A stretch of DNA of 64,000 bases from Brevibacillus aydinogluensis (GCF_031954365.1 NZ_JAUSVZ010000009.1), one strand, 5' to 3'. Positions 1 to 8,578 are shown, counted from the first letter of the stretch. Numbers and translations: made by a program. The notes: a model not told the origin generated them from the letters alone.

Positions 1-195
1 CCGTTACTGCGGTTATCGGTGAAACCAAAACGCGGCTCTGCGGTGTACTTTGAATATTTTTACCGCGACCAAGCCTTGAACGACTTGACCTTGCACAGCA
101 GCGTTCCCGTTGTTCGAGGGGAAAAATGGGTCGCAACGCAGTGGATGCGCAGACAGCGGGTCCGCAGCCTTGGACTCATTCCGAATCCAGCATAG
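1..195 (+). CDS. 2OG-Fe(II) oxygenase, C-terminal fragment
   Basis: The first 64 codons form an open frame running in from the left edge to TAG at 193-195. The end of a prolyl-4-hydroxylase-like dioxygenase fold is visible: KPKRGSAVYFEY, then LHSSVPVVRGEKW and TQWMR. In this family the His of the LH(x)3PV block is the distal iron ligand, and the basic residue of GEKW lies in the 2-oxoglutarate-binding strand. The N-terminal part, including the HxD iron motif, is outside the window, so substrate and start cannot be judged. It ends about 290 bp before the LacI-type gene and is probably unrelated to it. Confidence 0.75.
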   Translation, partial: PLLRLSVKPKRGSAVYFEYFYRDQALNDLTLHSSVPVVRGEKWVATQWMRRQRVRSLGLIPNPA

Positions 196-481
196 CCGGA
201 TGCGTTACATAAATCTTCAATATAATATTCGCACTTACGCGACAACTCGAAGCACGTGCAGGGGGATTTCCCCGTGAGTGTCTTCTGGTTGTCTTTTTTG
301 GGTTTGAATAGGTGATCTGCACCCAAGGAAAGGATTCAAAAGCAAGTCATGCTGACATTAATCCATAACGAATGCTTCCGATTGATTACATGTACTGTAT
401 TTTTTTAACTGTATTAAAATTGCAATTGTTCTACATTTCGTATACAGTAACAGTATCGAAACGTTTTCGTGGAGGGTTCAC
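196..481. other. intergenic region, AT-rich
   Basis: There is no convincing gene here. A short GC-rich hairpin lies around 251-276 (GGGGGATTTCCCC core) with a loose T-run near 292-299, which may terminate the upstream oxygenase gene. The 380-456 part is AT-rich and presumably carries the promoter of the LacI-type gene, but no clear -35/-10 pair with good spacing was found. Confidence 0.4.
457..469. promoter_or_regulatory. LacI-type operator O1
   Basis: CGAAACGTTTTCG is a near-perfect palindrome of the LacI/CcpA operator class, 12 bp before the regulator's start and just upstream of its GGAGGG ribosome-binding site. The same core recurs at 1960-1971 and 2112-2125, so autoregulation is likely. 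Confidence 0.7.
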
Positions 482-1492
482 ATGGCTACGATGAAGGACA
501 TTTCCAAGAGAGCGAAAGTGTCACTTTCGACCGTTTCGGCCGTCATTAATCAATCTGCATATGTGAGTCCGGAACTGACGAAGCGGGTGATGCAGGCGAT
601 TGAGGAACTGAATTATCGGCCAAATGCAGTAGCGCGGAGCCTGAAAAAGAAGTCCACGAATACCATTGGCTTCATCGTGACAGATATCTTAAATCCCTTT
701 TACCCGCCGATGATCAAAGGCATTGAAGATGTGGCGTTTGACCATAACATCAACGTAATTTTATGCAATATCTCTAATGACCGAAATCGCATTCAGGCAT
801 ATTTGGAGCTGATGGTCGAAAAACAGGTCGACGGCATTCTTCTGGCGAATATTGCTACAGCAAAGGATTTAAACGAAATTGAAAAAACAGGGTTAAAGTA
901 TGTGTTAATCAACCGAAAGCCGCCCGGGTATGATAAAAATTTCGTCGGAATCAACAATCCGCTCAGCTCTGAATTAGCCGTAAATCACCTGGTTTCACTG
1001 GGGTACAAACGAATTGCCTATTTTGGCGGCAATTTGGAAATCAACACGGCACGGGAGAGAAAAGACGGATTTATCGCATGTATGGCTCAACACGGATTAG
1101 AGGTAGACCCCATGCTTTTGTATGACGGGGAATACTCCATGGAATCGGGGTACCGGAATGTGAAAAAGATGCTCGAACAGGTGAAGGAATTGCCCGAGGC
1201 AATCTGTGCGGTGAGCGATATTGTCGCGTTCGGGGTGATCAAGGGGCTGAGAGAAGCGGGTATTCGCGTACCCGAGGATATTGCCGTTATCGGCAATGAT
1301 AACAGCTCCTTTTCGGAAAACTTCCTGGTCCCCCTGTCCAGCGTCGATCACTCCACGTATGAGATGGGGAAACTATCGATGGAACTGCTGCTGCAGATGA
1401 TACAGGAAAAGGAACAGATGGTGGCGCGGCAAATTATCCTCACGCCATCCCTGGTCATCCGTGAAAGCTGCGGCGCACAAAAAAGAAAATGA
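482..1492 (+). CDS. LacI-family transcriptional regulator
   Basis: This 336-residue protein has full LacI/GalR architecture. The N-terminal helix-turn-helix (MKDISKRAKVSLSTVSAVIN, residues 4-23) is followed by the hinge (RPNAVARSLK) and a periplasmic-binding-protein-like effector domain beginning near NTIGFIVTD. ATG at 482 follows GGAGGG at 471-476. It precedes a four-gene catabolic operon and is separated from it by a type I repeat element and a promoter/operator region. Three matching palindromes, one before itself and two before the operon, suggest it is the local repressor. The inducer is unknown, probably the hydroxy- or keto-acid substrate or a CoA/keto intermediate. Confidence 0.9.
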   Translation: MATMKDISKRAKVSLSTVSAVINQSAYVSPELTKRVMQAIEELNYRPNAVARSLKKKSTNTIGFIVTDILNPFYPPMIKGIEDVAFDHNINVILCNISNDRNRIQAYLELMVEKQVDGILLANIATAKDLNEIEKTGLKYVLINRKPPGYDKNFVGINNPLSSELAVNHLVSLGYKRIAYFGGNLEINTARERKDGFIACMAQHGLEVDPMLLYDGEYSMESGYRNVKKMLEQVKELPEAICAVSDIVAFGVIKGLREAGIRVPEDIAVIGNDNSSFSENFLVPLSSVDHSTYEMGKLSMELLLQMIQEKEQMVARQIILTPSLVIRESCGAQKRK

Positions 1493-1499
1493 GCTGAAT

Positions 1500-1533
1500 A
1501 ACCATTTTCCTTTCTTTATGAAAGAAAAATGGT
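1500..1533 (+). terminator. terminator stem-loop, proximal copy without U-tract
   Basis: AACCATTTTCCTTTC pairs with GAAAGAAAAATGGT just after the lacI-type stop codon. No T-run follows; the repeat element begins at the next base. A near-identical stem-loop follows the element at 1834. Confidence 0.7.
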
Positions 1534-1832
1534 CAGTGTGTAGACAAAGTAGCCGTAGTGGGGAAAACACGTTTCCGTCATCCGCTCCGTGCTTTACCCA
1601 CCGAACACAAGCTAACGCTCGCGTTCGGCGGGGCCCGTGCTCGCCCAGCAGGGAAGCCAGGCGGCACGCTACGCATCGATTTGCGGGGGATCGCCAAAGC
1701 CGCATTGCTACGCCGTCTATTCAAAGGTGGCGCTCCTTTTTCCCGCAAATCGCTGCTCCGCTCGGTAGGGCTCACAAGTCGCTCTGCCTGGAAACGTGAT
1801 TCTCCTTCGAACAATCTGTGTGTCTTCAGTCT
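1534..1832 (-). repeat. type I terminator-associated repeat, copy 1
   Basis: This 299-bp element is opened by CAGTGTGTAGACAA and closed by TGTGTCTTCAGTCT, so its A-end is on the right. Its interior matches the elements at 35793 and 48281, which lie in the opposite orientation. It contains a long stem (CGATTTGCGGG with CCCGCAAATCG) and a second stem (CCACCGAAC with GTTCGGCGG). Apparent ORFs inside it are in different frames, have no ribosome-binding sites, and are not conserved between copies. The flanking stem-loops are similar but diverged in the loop, suggesting an old insertion. Confidence 0.8.
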
Positions 1833-1833
1833 T

Positions 1834-1874
1834 AACCATTTTCCTTTCTTGGTGAAAGTGAAAATGGTTTTTTT
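1834..1874 (+). terminator. terminator, distal copy with U-tract
   Basis: The stem AACCATTTTC...GAAAATGGTT is followed by seven T residues (1868-1874). It is the functional intrinsic terminator of the lacI-type transcript, displaced about 330 bp by the repeat element. Confidence 0.8.
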
Positions 1875-1915
1875 GTGGTTGTAGTAGAAATTATAAAAAT
1901 TTTCTGCAAAAAATA

Positions 1916-1944
1916 TTGATTTTATACATAGTGGTCATTATAAT
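1916..1944 (+). promoter_or_regulatory. sigma-A-type promoter of the catabolic operon
   Basis: TTGATT (1916-1921), a 17-bp spacer and TATAAT (1939-1944). The start point would fall near 1951, just ahead of operator O2, a typical repression geometry. Confidence 0.75.
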
Positions 1945-1959
1945 CAGAATCACAAGCGA

Positions 1960-1971
1960 CGAAACGTTTCG
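1960..1971. promoter_or_regulatory. LacI-type operator O2
   Basis: CGAAACGTTTCG is a perfect 12-bp palindrome about 10 bp downstream of the predicted transcription start. The core is the same as in O1 and O3. Confidence 0.75.
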
Positions 1972-2038
1972 CCAAAAGTGCAGTGTCTGTCCGTCGATGA
2001 GGATTGCTGAAAACAGTGAAAAAGAGAAGTAAACATCC

Positions 2039-2065
2039 ATGTTTTCACTTTGTTCACAAACATGT
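2039..2065 (+). other. leader hairpin
   Basis: CATGTTT and AAACATG form a 7-bp stem in the roughly 230-nt leader between O2 and O3. No U-tract follows, so it is not called a terminator. Confidence 0.35.
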
Positions 2066-2111
2066 GAGCCTGAAAATCACAGGGGTTTCACGTCTTTTTT
2101 TACGCTTTCTA

Positions 2112-2125
2112 TCGAAACGTTTCGA
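2112..2125. promoter_or_regulatory. LacI-type operator O3
   Basis: TCGAAACGTTTCGA is a perfect 14-bp palindrome about 150 bp downstream of O2 and 50 bp before the first operon gene. The spacing of O2 and O3 would allow looping or a roadblock. Confidence 0.75.
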
Positions 2126-2176
2126 TGAGGCTTTTTGGCGAGCAAGCATTCAAAAACGATGCGAGGAGGAATTGCG

Positions 2177-3013
2177 ATGGAAAAATTGATTATCACCGTT
2201 GCTCCCACAGGTTCTCAGACGACTCGTGAGCATACGCCCTATCTGCCGCTTACTCCGAAAGAAATCGCCGATTCCGTTTATGAGGCTTGGCAAGCGGGCG
2301 CATCAATCGCACATATTCATGTGAAAGATGAAAACGGAAACAATACCTTGGATTTGGATACGTACAGGGAAGTCGTCGCTCGCATTCAGGACAAGTGCGA
2401 TATCATTATCAACTTAACGACGGCTGGTGGTTTGTTTATGAACGATGAAGACAGGCTGAAGGTTTGTGAATTGGAACCGGAGATGGCGACCTTTGATGCC
2501 GGTACGATGAATTTTGGCTCGCATGTCTTTTATAACACTCCACAGTTTCTGGAGCGGTTGGCGTTAAAAATGAAAGAACATCAGATCAAGCCGGAAATTG
2601 AAATATTTGAAGTCGGCATGCTGGAGAATACGTTGAGGATGGCGGAAAAAGGTCTGATTGATTTGCCCGCACATTTTCAATTTGTCCTGGGCATACAGGG
2701 AGGAATGCGGGCTACCCCGAGAAATCTGATGTTTTTGGTTGAAAGCCTTCCCCCTGGTTCCACGTGGTCAGCAATCGGGGCCAGCAAAGATCAACTGACG
2801 ATCAATACCATGAGCATTCTGTTGGGGGGACATGTCCGCGTGGGCATGGAGGACAGTGTTTATTTTCGGAAGGGTGAACTGGCAAAGACGAATGCGCAAT
2901 TTGTGGAACGAATCGTCCAGTTATCAAACATGCTGGGGAGAGACGTTGCAACGCCCAATGAAGCGAGAGAGATTTTGGGCTTGAAGCAATCGAAACGTGC
3001 AGCAAAACACTAA
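2177..3013 (+). CDS. beta-keto acid cleavage enzyme (BKACE, DUF849)
   Basis: This 278-residue TIM-barrel enzyme belongs to the BKACE family, which condenses a beta-keto acid with acetyl-CoA and releases acetoacetate plus a new acyl-CoA. Visible family signatures are the N-terminal ITVAPTGSQ, the zinc-binding HIHVKDE, EVGMLENT, LGIQGGMRATPRN and the C-terminal GGHVRVGMEDS carrying the conserved Arg and Glu. ATG at 2177 is chosen over an upstream in-frame ATG because GAGGAGG lies 8 bp before it. As first gene after the promoter it sets the theme of the operon: oxidation of a 3-hydroxy acid to a 3-keto acid, then cleavage. The substrate cannot be read from the sequence. Confidence 0.88.
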   Translation: MEKLIITVAPTGSQTTREHTPYLPLTPKEIADSVYEAWQAGASIAHIHVKDENGNNTLDLDTYREVVARIQDKCDIIINLTTAGGLFMNDEDRLKVCELEPEMATFDAGTMNFGSHVFYNTPQFLERLALKMKEHQIKPEIEIFEVGMLENTLRMAEKGLIDLPAHFQFVLGIQGGMRATPRNLMFLVESLPPGSTWSAIGASKDQLTINTMSILLGGHVRVGMEDSVYFRKGELAKTNAQFVERIVQLSNMLGRDVATPNEAREILGLKQSKRAAKH

Positions 3014-3125
3014 CAGCGAGCACGTTATGAGAACGATCTTACACGAAAAAATGTAAGCGATTTCACATCGGACCAGACTTCACACCAGACCAATGAAGAG
3101 AATCAGCGAGTGAGGAGGAGAACAG

Positions 3126-4148
3126 ATGAGAATGGCAATTATGGGTGCGGGTTCGTTGGGGACGATCATCGGAGCGCTGATTACGAAAGGGGGGCGAGAG
3201 ATAGAGTTAATCGATATTAACAAGGAGCATGTGGACGCACTCAACAATTCAGGAGCAAGAATTACCGGCTTTTTGGATCTGTGTGTACCCGTAAAAGCGA
3301 TTGTGCCGAGCGAAATGACAGGTACGTATGATTTGGTTTTTCTGCTGACCAAGCAGGTTTATAACAAGACGACGCTGGCACAACTGCTCCCCCATCTGTC
3401 TGAGGACAGCATCGTGTGTACGCTGCAAAATGGTGTGCCTGAAGATTATGTCTCGTCCGTGATCGGGCGCGAAAGAACGATTGGAGGCGTGGTCGGGTTC
3501 GGGGCGACATGGTTGGGACCTGGGATTTCAGAGCTGGCGACGGAAGTACATACGATGCAAAACTATGCGTTTGACATTGGAGAACTGGACGGATCGATAA
3601 CGCCTCGCATCCAGGAAGTAAAGAAGGTGCTGGATCTCGTTGGGCATTGTCATATTTCAGCCAACATTCAGGGAATCAAATGGGCAAAACTCTTGATGAA
3701 TGCCACATTTAGCGGAATGTCGGCGGCATTGGGCTGCCGTTTCGGTGACATTTTGAGGAATGAGGCAGCGATGTTTCATTTGGCCCATATCGCCGATGAA
3801 ACGATCAAGGTGGCACATGCGCACGGAATCCGCCTGGAGCCGATGCAGGGAAAAGACATGGAGTTTCTTGAGCTGCGGGATCACGATGACGTCCCTAATA
3901 AAATGAGCTTTTACCGGGAAGTATGGGGACCGCACAGCAATACAAAAGCCAGCATGCTGCAAGATTTGGAGAAACAGAGACCGACAGAAATTGATTACAT
4001 CAACGGCTTCGTCAGCAAAAAAGGAAGGGAGGCAGGGCTTAAAACGCCGTACAACGATTTGGTCGTTCAGTTGGTGAAAGAAGCGGAGAAAAAGGGCAGA
4101 CCTCCGAAATTCGAAGACAATATTGTCTATTTTGGTTCGCGTCTATAG
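3126..4148 (+). CDS. ketopantoate reductase-family (ApbA/PanE) dehydrogenase
   Basis: This 340-residue protein has an N-terminal Rossmann fold (MRMAIMGAGSLGTIIGAL, a GxGxxG dinucleotide motif) and a C-terminal ketopantoate-reductase-like helical domain (GIKWAKLLMNA). It is longer than a typical PanE (about 300 residues), and its place in a catabolic operon argues against pantothenate synthesis. It more likely interconverts a 2- or 3-hydroxy acid and its keto form. A GAGGAGGAG ribosome-binding site precedes the ATG. The 112-bp spacer from the BKACE gene shows no terminator. Confidence 0.8.
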   Translation: MRMAIMGAGSLGTIIGALITKGGREIELIDINKEHVDALNNSGARITGFLDLCVPVKAIVPSEMTGTYDLVFLLTKQVYNKTTLAQLLPHLSEDSIVCTLQNGVPEDYVSSVIGRERTIGGVVGFGATWLGPGISELATEVHTMQNYAFDIGELDGSITPRIQEVKKVLDLVGHCHISANIQGIKWAKLLMNATFSGMSAALGCRFGDILRNEAAMFHLAHIADETIKVAHAHGIRLEPMQGKDMEFLELRDHDDVPNKMSFYREVWGPHSNTKASMLQDLEKQRPTEIDYINGFVSKKGREAGLKTPYNDLVVQLVKEAEKKGRPPKFEDNIVYFGSRL

Positions 4149-4206
4149 GAAAGCGGGAAAAGCCCCTGATGTTGAAATCCTCGAAAATGGAAAGGAGTGT
4201 ACGGGT

Positions 4207-5529
4207 ATGCCGCTTGTCGCATTGTTTTTAGGGATTGTCCTGTTGTTTCTGCTCGTTATCGTATGCAAGTTCAATGCGTTTTTATCGCTCATGTTGTCCG
4301 CAATCTTCGTCGGACTTTTCCTGGGAATGGAGCCGTTAGCGATCGTAAAATCCATTGAAGCGGGACTTGGCGGTACGCTGGGGCATCTGGCGATTATTAT
4401 TGGATTGGGAGCGGTTTTTGGAAAAATCATCTCGGAAGGCGGCGGAGCGAACCGAATTGCTTCTACCTTGATTGAGATTTTCGGGGAAAAACGAGTGGAT
4501 TGGGCGATTTGTATCGCATCATTTGTGTTGGGGGTAATCTTGTTTTATGAAGTCAGTTACATTTTGCTGATTCCCATCGTGTATACAATCGCCAATGAAG
4601 CAAAAGTGAAGTTGATGAAAGTGGGCATACCCTTTCTGGCTGCAATCTCCATTACCCACGTCTTCTTGCCGCCGCATCCGGGACCAACCGCAATCTCCGC
4701 TGCGTTAGGGGCGAATTTGGGTGTTGTGTTGGGATACGGATTTTTGCTGGCCATCCCCGCTACCGTGATTTTTGGTCCGTTGATTGCCAAGCTGTATCGG
4801 AATTGGGAGATCAACATCCCCAATCATTTGGTCACCAAGAAAGAATTTAACATGGCTGAGGTCCCATCCTTTGCAACGTCAGTATTCACGACGTTGTTAC
4901 CCGTTATCTTGATCTTGATCGGGGTGATTGCAGAGTTCGCATTTCCGAAAGAGTCGATCATCAATCAAACCCTGACCTTTATCGGGAATGCGGATATCGC
5001 CCTGCTTGTTTCCCTGCTTGTCGCCGTATACGTGTTTGGGCTGCGTAAAAAGAGAAAGACGATGGTTGAAATCATGAAAATTGCCGAGGGTGCACTGATC
5101 TCCATGGGAGGGATCATTTTCATCCTCGGTGGCGGCGGCGCCTTCAAGCAAGTAATTCTTGACAGCGGCATGGCACAATACATTGCCGATGTCACAAACG
5201 GATGGGATATCTCTCCCTTTATCCTGGCATGGTTGATTGCGCTGATCATTCGGTTGGCTGTAGGATCGGCAACCGTAACGGTGTTAACGACAGCAGGAAT
5301 TATGCTGCCCATCGTCCAAGAAACAGGTGTGAGCCCTGAATTGATGGTACTTGCCATCGGAAGTGCTTCCATTGCCTGGGCTCCGCCGAGCGATGTCTCG
5401 TTCTGGATGACAAAGGAGTATTTTAATTTGACGATTGGACAAACCATCAAATCTGTATGTTTCATGTACACCCTTGTCGCGATTTACGGCATACTCGGCG
5501 TTTTGGCATTGGACATGATGTTCGGATAA
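4207..5529 (+). CDS. GntP-family gluconate/hydroxy-acid:H+ symporter
   Basis: This 440-residue integral membrane protein has about 12 hydrophobic segments and GntP-family motifs such as FLPPHPGPTAISAA, RLAVGSATVTVLTTAG and WAPPSDVSFWMTKEYFNL. GntP carriers import gluconate and other sugar or hydroxy acids by proton symport. ATG at 4207 follows AAAGGAG; the longer in-frame ORF overlaps the preceding gene and is not used. In this operon it is the probable uptake system for the substrate oxidised by the dehydrogenases and cleaved by BKACE. Confidence 0.88.
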   Translation: MPLVALFLGIVLLFLLVIVCKFNAFLSLMLSAIFVGLFLGMEPLAIVKSIEAGLGGTLGHLAIIIGLGAVFGKIISEGGGANRIASTLIEIFGEKRVDWAICIASFVLGVILFYEVSYILLIPIVYTIANEAKVKLMKVGIPFLAAISITHVFLPPHPGPTAISAALGANLGVVLGYGFLLAIPATVIFGPLIAKLYRNWEINIPNHLVTKKEFNMAEVPSFATSVFTTLLPVILILIGVIAEFAFPKESIINQTLTFIGNADIALLVSLLVAVYVFGLRKKRKTMVEIMKIAEGALISMGGIIFILGGGGAFKQVILDSGMAQYIADVTNGWDISPFILAWLIALIIRLAVGSATVTVLTTAGIMLPIVQETGVSPELMVLAIGSASIAWAPPSDVSFWMTKEYFNLTIGQTIKSVCFMYTLVAIYGILGVLALDMMFG

Positions 5530-5592
5530 TTTTGACAAATTGATTGCAACTCATAAGGAATGGATTCAAAAATGTGATGAGGAGTGTCGTGC

Positions 5593-6318
5593 ATGAAACT
5601 GGCAGGGAAAGTTGTCATCATTACGGGAGGAGCAGGAGGAATAGGCAAAGAAGCGAGTGTAATATTTGCAAACGAAGGGGCACATGTTGTTGTCGTTGAC
5701 CGTGATCCGCAGCAGGTGGATAAAGTGGCAAACGAGGTGAATGGCCTCGGACTGGCCGTTGACGTATCCAACCGCGAGCAAGTGGATTGGATGGTCAGTG
5801 AAGTAATCAACCGCTATGGAAAGATTGATGTCTTGATCAATAATGCCGGAATCACCATGGACGCTACGCTCGTAAAGATGACGCAGGAACAGTGGGACCG
5901 CGTGATTTCCATTAACCAGACCGGTGTCTTTCACTGCACGCAAGCGGTGGTACCCCATATGATCAGGGAAGGCGCCGGCAGAATCATCAATACCAGCAGC
6001 ATTGTGGGGAGGATGGGGAATTTCGGACAAACGAATTATGCCGCATCGAAAGCAGCGGTGATCGCCATGACCCAAACGTGGGCAAAAGAGCTTGGCAGGA
6101 AGGGAATTCTCGTGAACGCTGTGGCTCCCGGCTTTATCGTGACCCCGATGACAGACAAAATGCCGGAATCTGTACTTCAAGGCATGAAGGAGAAAATCGC
6201 TCTCCGACGGCTGGGACAACCAAGGGATGTCGCGAATGTGTATGTATTCCTGGCCAGTGATGAGGCCAGCTATATCAATGGCGCTGTCATACCTGTCGAT
6301 GGCGGTCTGTCAATTTAG
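5593..6318 (+). CDS. short-chain dehydrogenase/reductase, FabG-like
   Basis: This 241-residue classical SDR has the cofactor motif TGGAGGIG (residues 10-17), NNAG near residue 83, catalytic Ser in TSSIVGRMG, and YAASK with the Tyr/Lys pair. The end (NGAVIPVDGGLSI) is typical of FabG-like enzymes. ATG at 5593 is preferred to GTG at 5584 because GAGGAG lies immediately upstream of the GTG. As last gene of the operon it likely oxidises the imported hydroxy acid to the beta-keto acid used by BKACE. A terminator follows within 20 bp. Confidence 0.85.
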   Translation: MKLAGKVVIITGGAGGIGKEASVIFANEGAHVVVVDRDPQQVDKVANEVNGLGLAVDVSNREQVDWMVSEVINRYGKIDVLINNAGITMDATLVKMTQEQWDRVISINQTGVFHCTQAVVPHMIREGAGRIINTSSIVGRMGNFGQTNYAASKAAVIAMTQTWAKELGRKGILVNAVAPGFIVTPMTDKMPESVLQGMKEKIALRRLGQPRDVANVYVFLASDEASYINGAVIPVDGGLSI

Positions 6319-6334
6319 ATGAAAAGCTATGAGG

Positions 6335-6371
6335 GGATTGAACTTTGCCTCGGGCGAAGCTCAATCCTTTT
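6335..6371 (+). terminator. rho-independent terminator of the BKACE operon
   Basis: GGATTGA...TCAATCC with an inner CTTTGCC/GGGCGAAG stem, followed by CTTTTCTC. This hairpin carries no repeat element. Confidence 0.75.
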
Positions 6372-6512
6372 CTCGTTGGGCTGATTTTGCTCTCCGAGGT
6401 CCTAGTTGTTAGAAGATTATCTCATTTCCGACAGAAAAATAACATGTTAGACTGACGGAAAGGATGAAACTAACGGACAATAGTGATCAAACATTGAAAA
6501 GGGGTGTACTTC

Positions 6513-7106
6513 ATGACCAGCAGCAGCATGAATCCGAAAGTCGATGAATTTATCAGGAACGCGACGAAATGGAAGGCAGAATTTGAGGCGCTGCGCAATA
6601 TCGTTCTAGACTGCGGCCTGACCGAAGATTTTAAGTGGATGCATCCTTGTTACACGTATGAGAACAAAAACGTAGTTCTCATACATGGATTTAAAGAATA
6701 CTGTGCGCTGCTGTTTCACAAAGGAGCATTGCTGCAGGATACTCACGGCATTCTCATCCGACAAACGGAACATGTACAGGCGGCGCGCCAGATTCGCTTC
6801 ACCAATGTGCAAGAAATCATCGAGATGGAACCCATCTTGAAAGCCTATATTCATGAAGCGATTGAAGTGGAAAAAGCCGGCTTGAAAGTGGATGGCAGCA
6901 AGAAGGCAGAACTCACCATTCCTGAGGAACTGCAAAAGAAATTTGCTGAAATGCCTGCCTTGAAAACTGCCTTTGAAGCATTGACGCCGGGACGGCAAAG
7001 AGCATACATTCTTTATTTTTCCAAACCCAAACAATCCAAAACGCGTGAGTCAAGGATTGAAAAATACGTGCCGCATATTCTCAACGGTAAGGGATTGCAT
7101 GATTAA
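6513..7106 (+). CDS. YdeI/OmdA-family protein with DUF1801 domain
   Basis: This 197-residue protein has the length and layout of the B. subtilis YdeI family. The N-terminal DUF1801 fold is marked by DFKWMHPCYTYENKNVVLIH and CALLFHKGALL; the C-terminal region (TIPEELQKKF...RQRAYILYFSKPKQSKTRESRIEK) is the OmdA/bacteriocin-protection-like domain. Its biochemical function is unknown. ATG at 6513 is preferred to GTG at 6504, which lies inside the AAAAGGGG ribosome-binding site. A second DUF1801 protein lies at 8204, suggesting a small cluster of related stress or metal-handling genes. Confidence 0.8.
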   Translation: MTSSSMNPKVDEFIRNATKWKAEFEALRNIVLDCGLTEDFKWMHPCYTYENKNVVLIHGFKEYCALLFHKGALLQDTHGILIRQTEHVQAARQIRFTNVQEIIEMEPILKAYIHEAIEVEKAGLKVDGSKKAELTIPEELQKKFAEMPALKTAFEALTPGRQRAYILYFSKPKQSKTRESRIEKYVPHILNGKGLHD

Positions 7107-7304
7107 GCCTTTGAACGAACGGGAGCGTATGTAACGCAGTCTCTCATTCGCGAATTGCTTTATACAGGTAATATATGACAAAATGGGCGTATGCGACATC
7201 TATGGCGGCTGCAACTCAACAGAGGATATGGCAAGGTATCAAATCTTGTTGCGGGGGCATCGAGCAGGAACGCCGCGCGATGGGATTATTGGGAGAGGGT
7301 AACG

Positions 7305-8021
7305 ATGAAAAAAGTGATCGCTGTTTTCATTTTAGGGTTGGTGGCCGGTGGGGTGATCGGCGCCCATCAAGTCATGTCGTTAACGCCTGAAATGGAAAGA
7401 GAAATTGTCGCCAAACTGGGGTCAAAAAACGTCATGATCATCGTGGCGATGCTGCAAACAGCAGTATTGGCGGGGATTGCCACGATCGCAGGCTTGTGGG
7501 CTTCGCCAAAAGTAGGTTTGAACAAACCGTTTGTTTATAACAGCAAAAGCCTTGCCGCGGCAGCCGCCATCGGACTTTTGTCTGCCTGCTTGATCGCCAT
7601 TCCGGAAAAGCTGGTCTTTGCCGAAGCGTTGGGACTGGATGAGAAGTTTGCATTTTCCTGGCTTTATTTTTTGGGCAGCGTATTGTACGGAGGCATCATT
7701 GAAGAAATACTGCTGCGGTTCGGACTCATGACGCTCATTGTATGGCTTGTCAGCAAAATGACGAGATCTGCAACTAGCAGCGGCATGTACATGGCGGGTA
7801 TTGTCATCGCCGCGCTTCTGTTTGCTGCCGGGCATCTTCCCGCGACTGCACAAGTGCTGGGTGTAAGCATGGTAACTGTCACTCGTACGATGCTGCTCAA
7901 CGTTTTGCCAGGGATTGGGTTCGGCTATTTATATTGGAAGCATGGATTGGCATATGCGATGCTCGGACATGTCACTACGCACGTCATCAATCAAGTGATC
8001 CTGCTCCCTCTCTTGTTCTAG
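7305..8021 (+). CDS. CPBP-family intramembrane metalloprotease
   Basis: This 238-residue multispanning protein has the ABI/CAAX-processing (CPBP) motifs: EEILLRFG (EExxxR), FAAGHLP (FxxxH) and a last His-containing segment LGHVTTHVINQ. The N-terminus is a hydrophobic segment after MKKVIAVF. Family members are glutamic-type or metal-dependent intramembrane proteases linked to bacteriocin immunity or regulatory proteolysis; the target here is unknown. ATG at 7305 follows GGGAGAGGG; longer in-frame starts have no ribosome-binding site. Confidence 0.82.
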   Translation: MKKVIAVFILGLVAGGVIGAHQVMSLTPEMEREIVAKLGSKNVMIIVAMLQTAVLAGIATIAGLWASPKVGLNKPFVYNSKSLAAAAAIGLLSACLIAIPEKLVFAEALGLDEKFAFSWLYFLGSVLYGGIIEEILLRFGLMTLIVWLVSKMTRSATSSGMYMAGIVIAALLFAAGHLPATAQVLGVSMVTVTRTMLLNVLPGIGFGYLYWKHGLAYAMLGHVTTHVINQVILLPLLF

Positions 8022-8203
8022 GTACCGCGAAGTGTATGCCGATTACTAAAAAGGCGGCGTACAGCAGGCGAATGTCATCGCTGCCAGTTGGTCGACGTTT
8101 ATGACGTATTTCTGCTGAACATAACGTGTGAGACTGACGGCAATCATAACGCCAACAGGCAAGTTGGAGTGCGTTGCACGACATGATGATGGGAGGCAGA
8201 CGC

Positions 8204-8578
8204 ATGGAGGTTTTTGCAGCGTATTTGGCAGGCATTGATAACCCTGACCACCGTGAACGGACAAAGGAAGTGTTGGCGTGGGTTGCGAATACATTCCCCA
8301 ATTTGGAACCGCATATCAAGTGGAATACGCCCATGTTTACCGATCACGGCACATTTATCATCGCCTTTTCCACAGCGAAGCAACATTTAAGCGTTTCACC
8401 GGAAGAAGCGGGCATTGCGCGGTTTGCCGATGAGATTGCACAGGCCGGCTACAGCGCTACCAAGGGATTGTTTCGAATCCCGTGGAATAAGCCGGTCCAT
8501 TACGATCTGCTTGCGAAAATCATTGAATTTAACATTCGGGATAAAGCAGACTGTTCAACGTTTTGGCGGAAATCGTAA
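8204..8578 (+). CDS. DUF1801 / iron-chaperone-like protein (YdhG type)
   Basis: This 124-residue protein is a single DUF1801 domain resembling YdhG/frataxin-fold iron chaperones. Landmarks are EPHIKWNTPMFTDHGTFIIAF, KQHLSVSPE and GYSATKGLFRIPWNKPV. GGGAGG lies 7 bp before ATG at 8204. The iron-chaperone role is a database-style assignment for relatives and is not proved by visible residues. It is a paralogue of the N-terminal half of the 6513-7106 product. Confidence 0.78.
   Translation: MEVFAAYLAGIDNPDHRERTKEVLAWVANTFPNLEPHIKWNTPMFTDHGTFIIAFSTAKQHLSVSPEEAGIARFADEIAQAGYSATKGLFRIPWNKPVHYDLLAKIIEFNIRDKADCSTFWRKS

Noticed and set aside
1461..1884. Overlapping ORFs of about 80-110 codons in the type I element
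   Set aside because: They lie in several frames on both strands, lack ribosome-binding sites and are not kept in the other copies.
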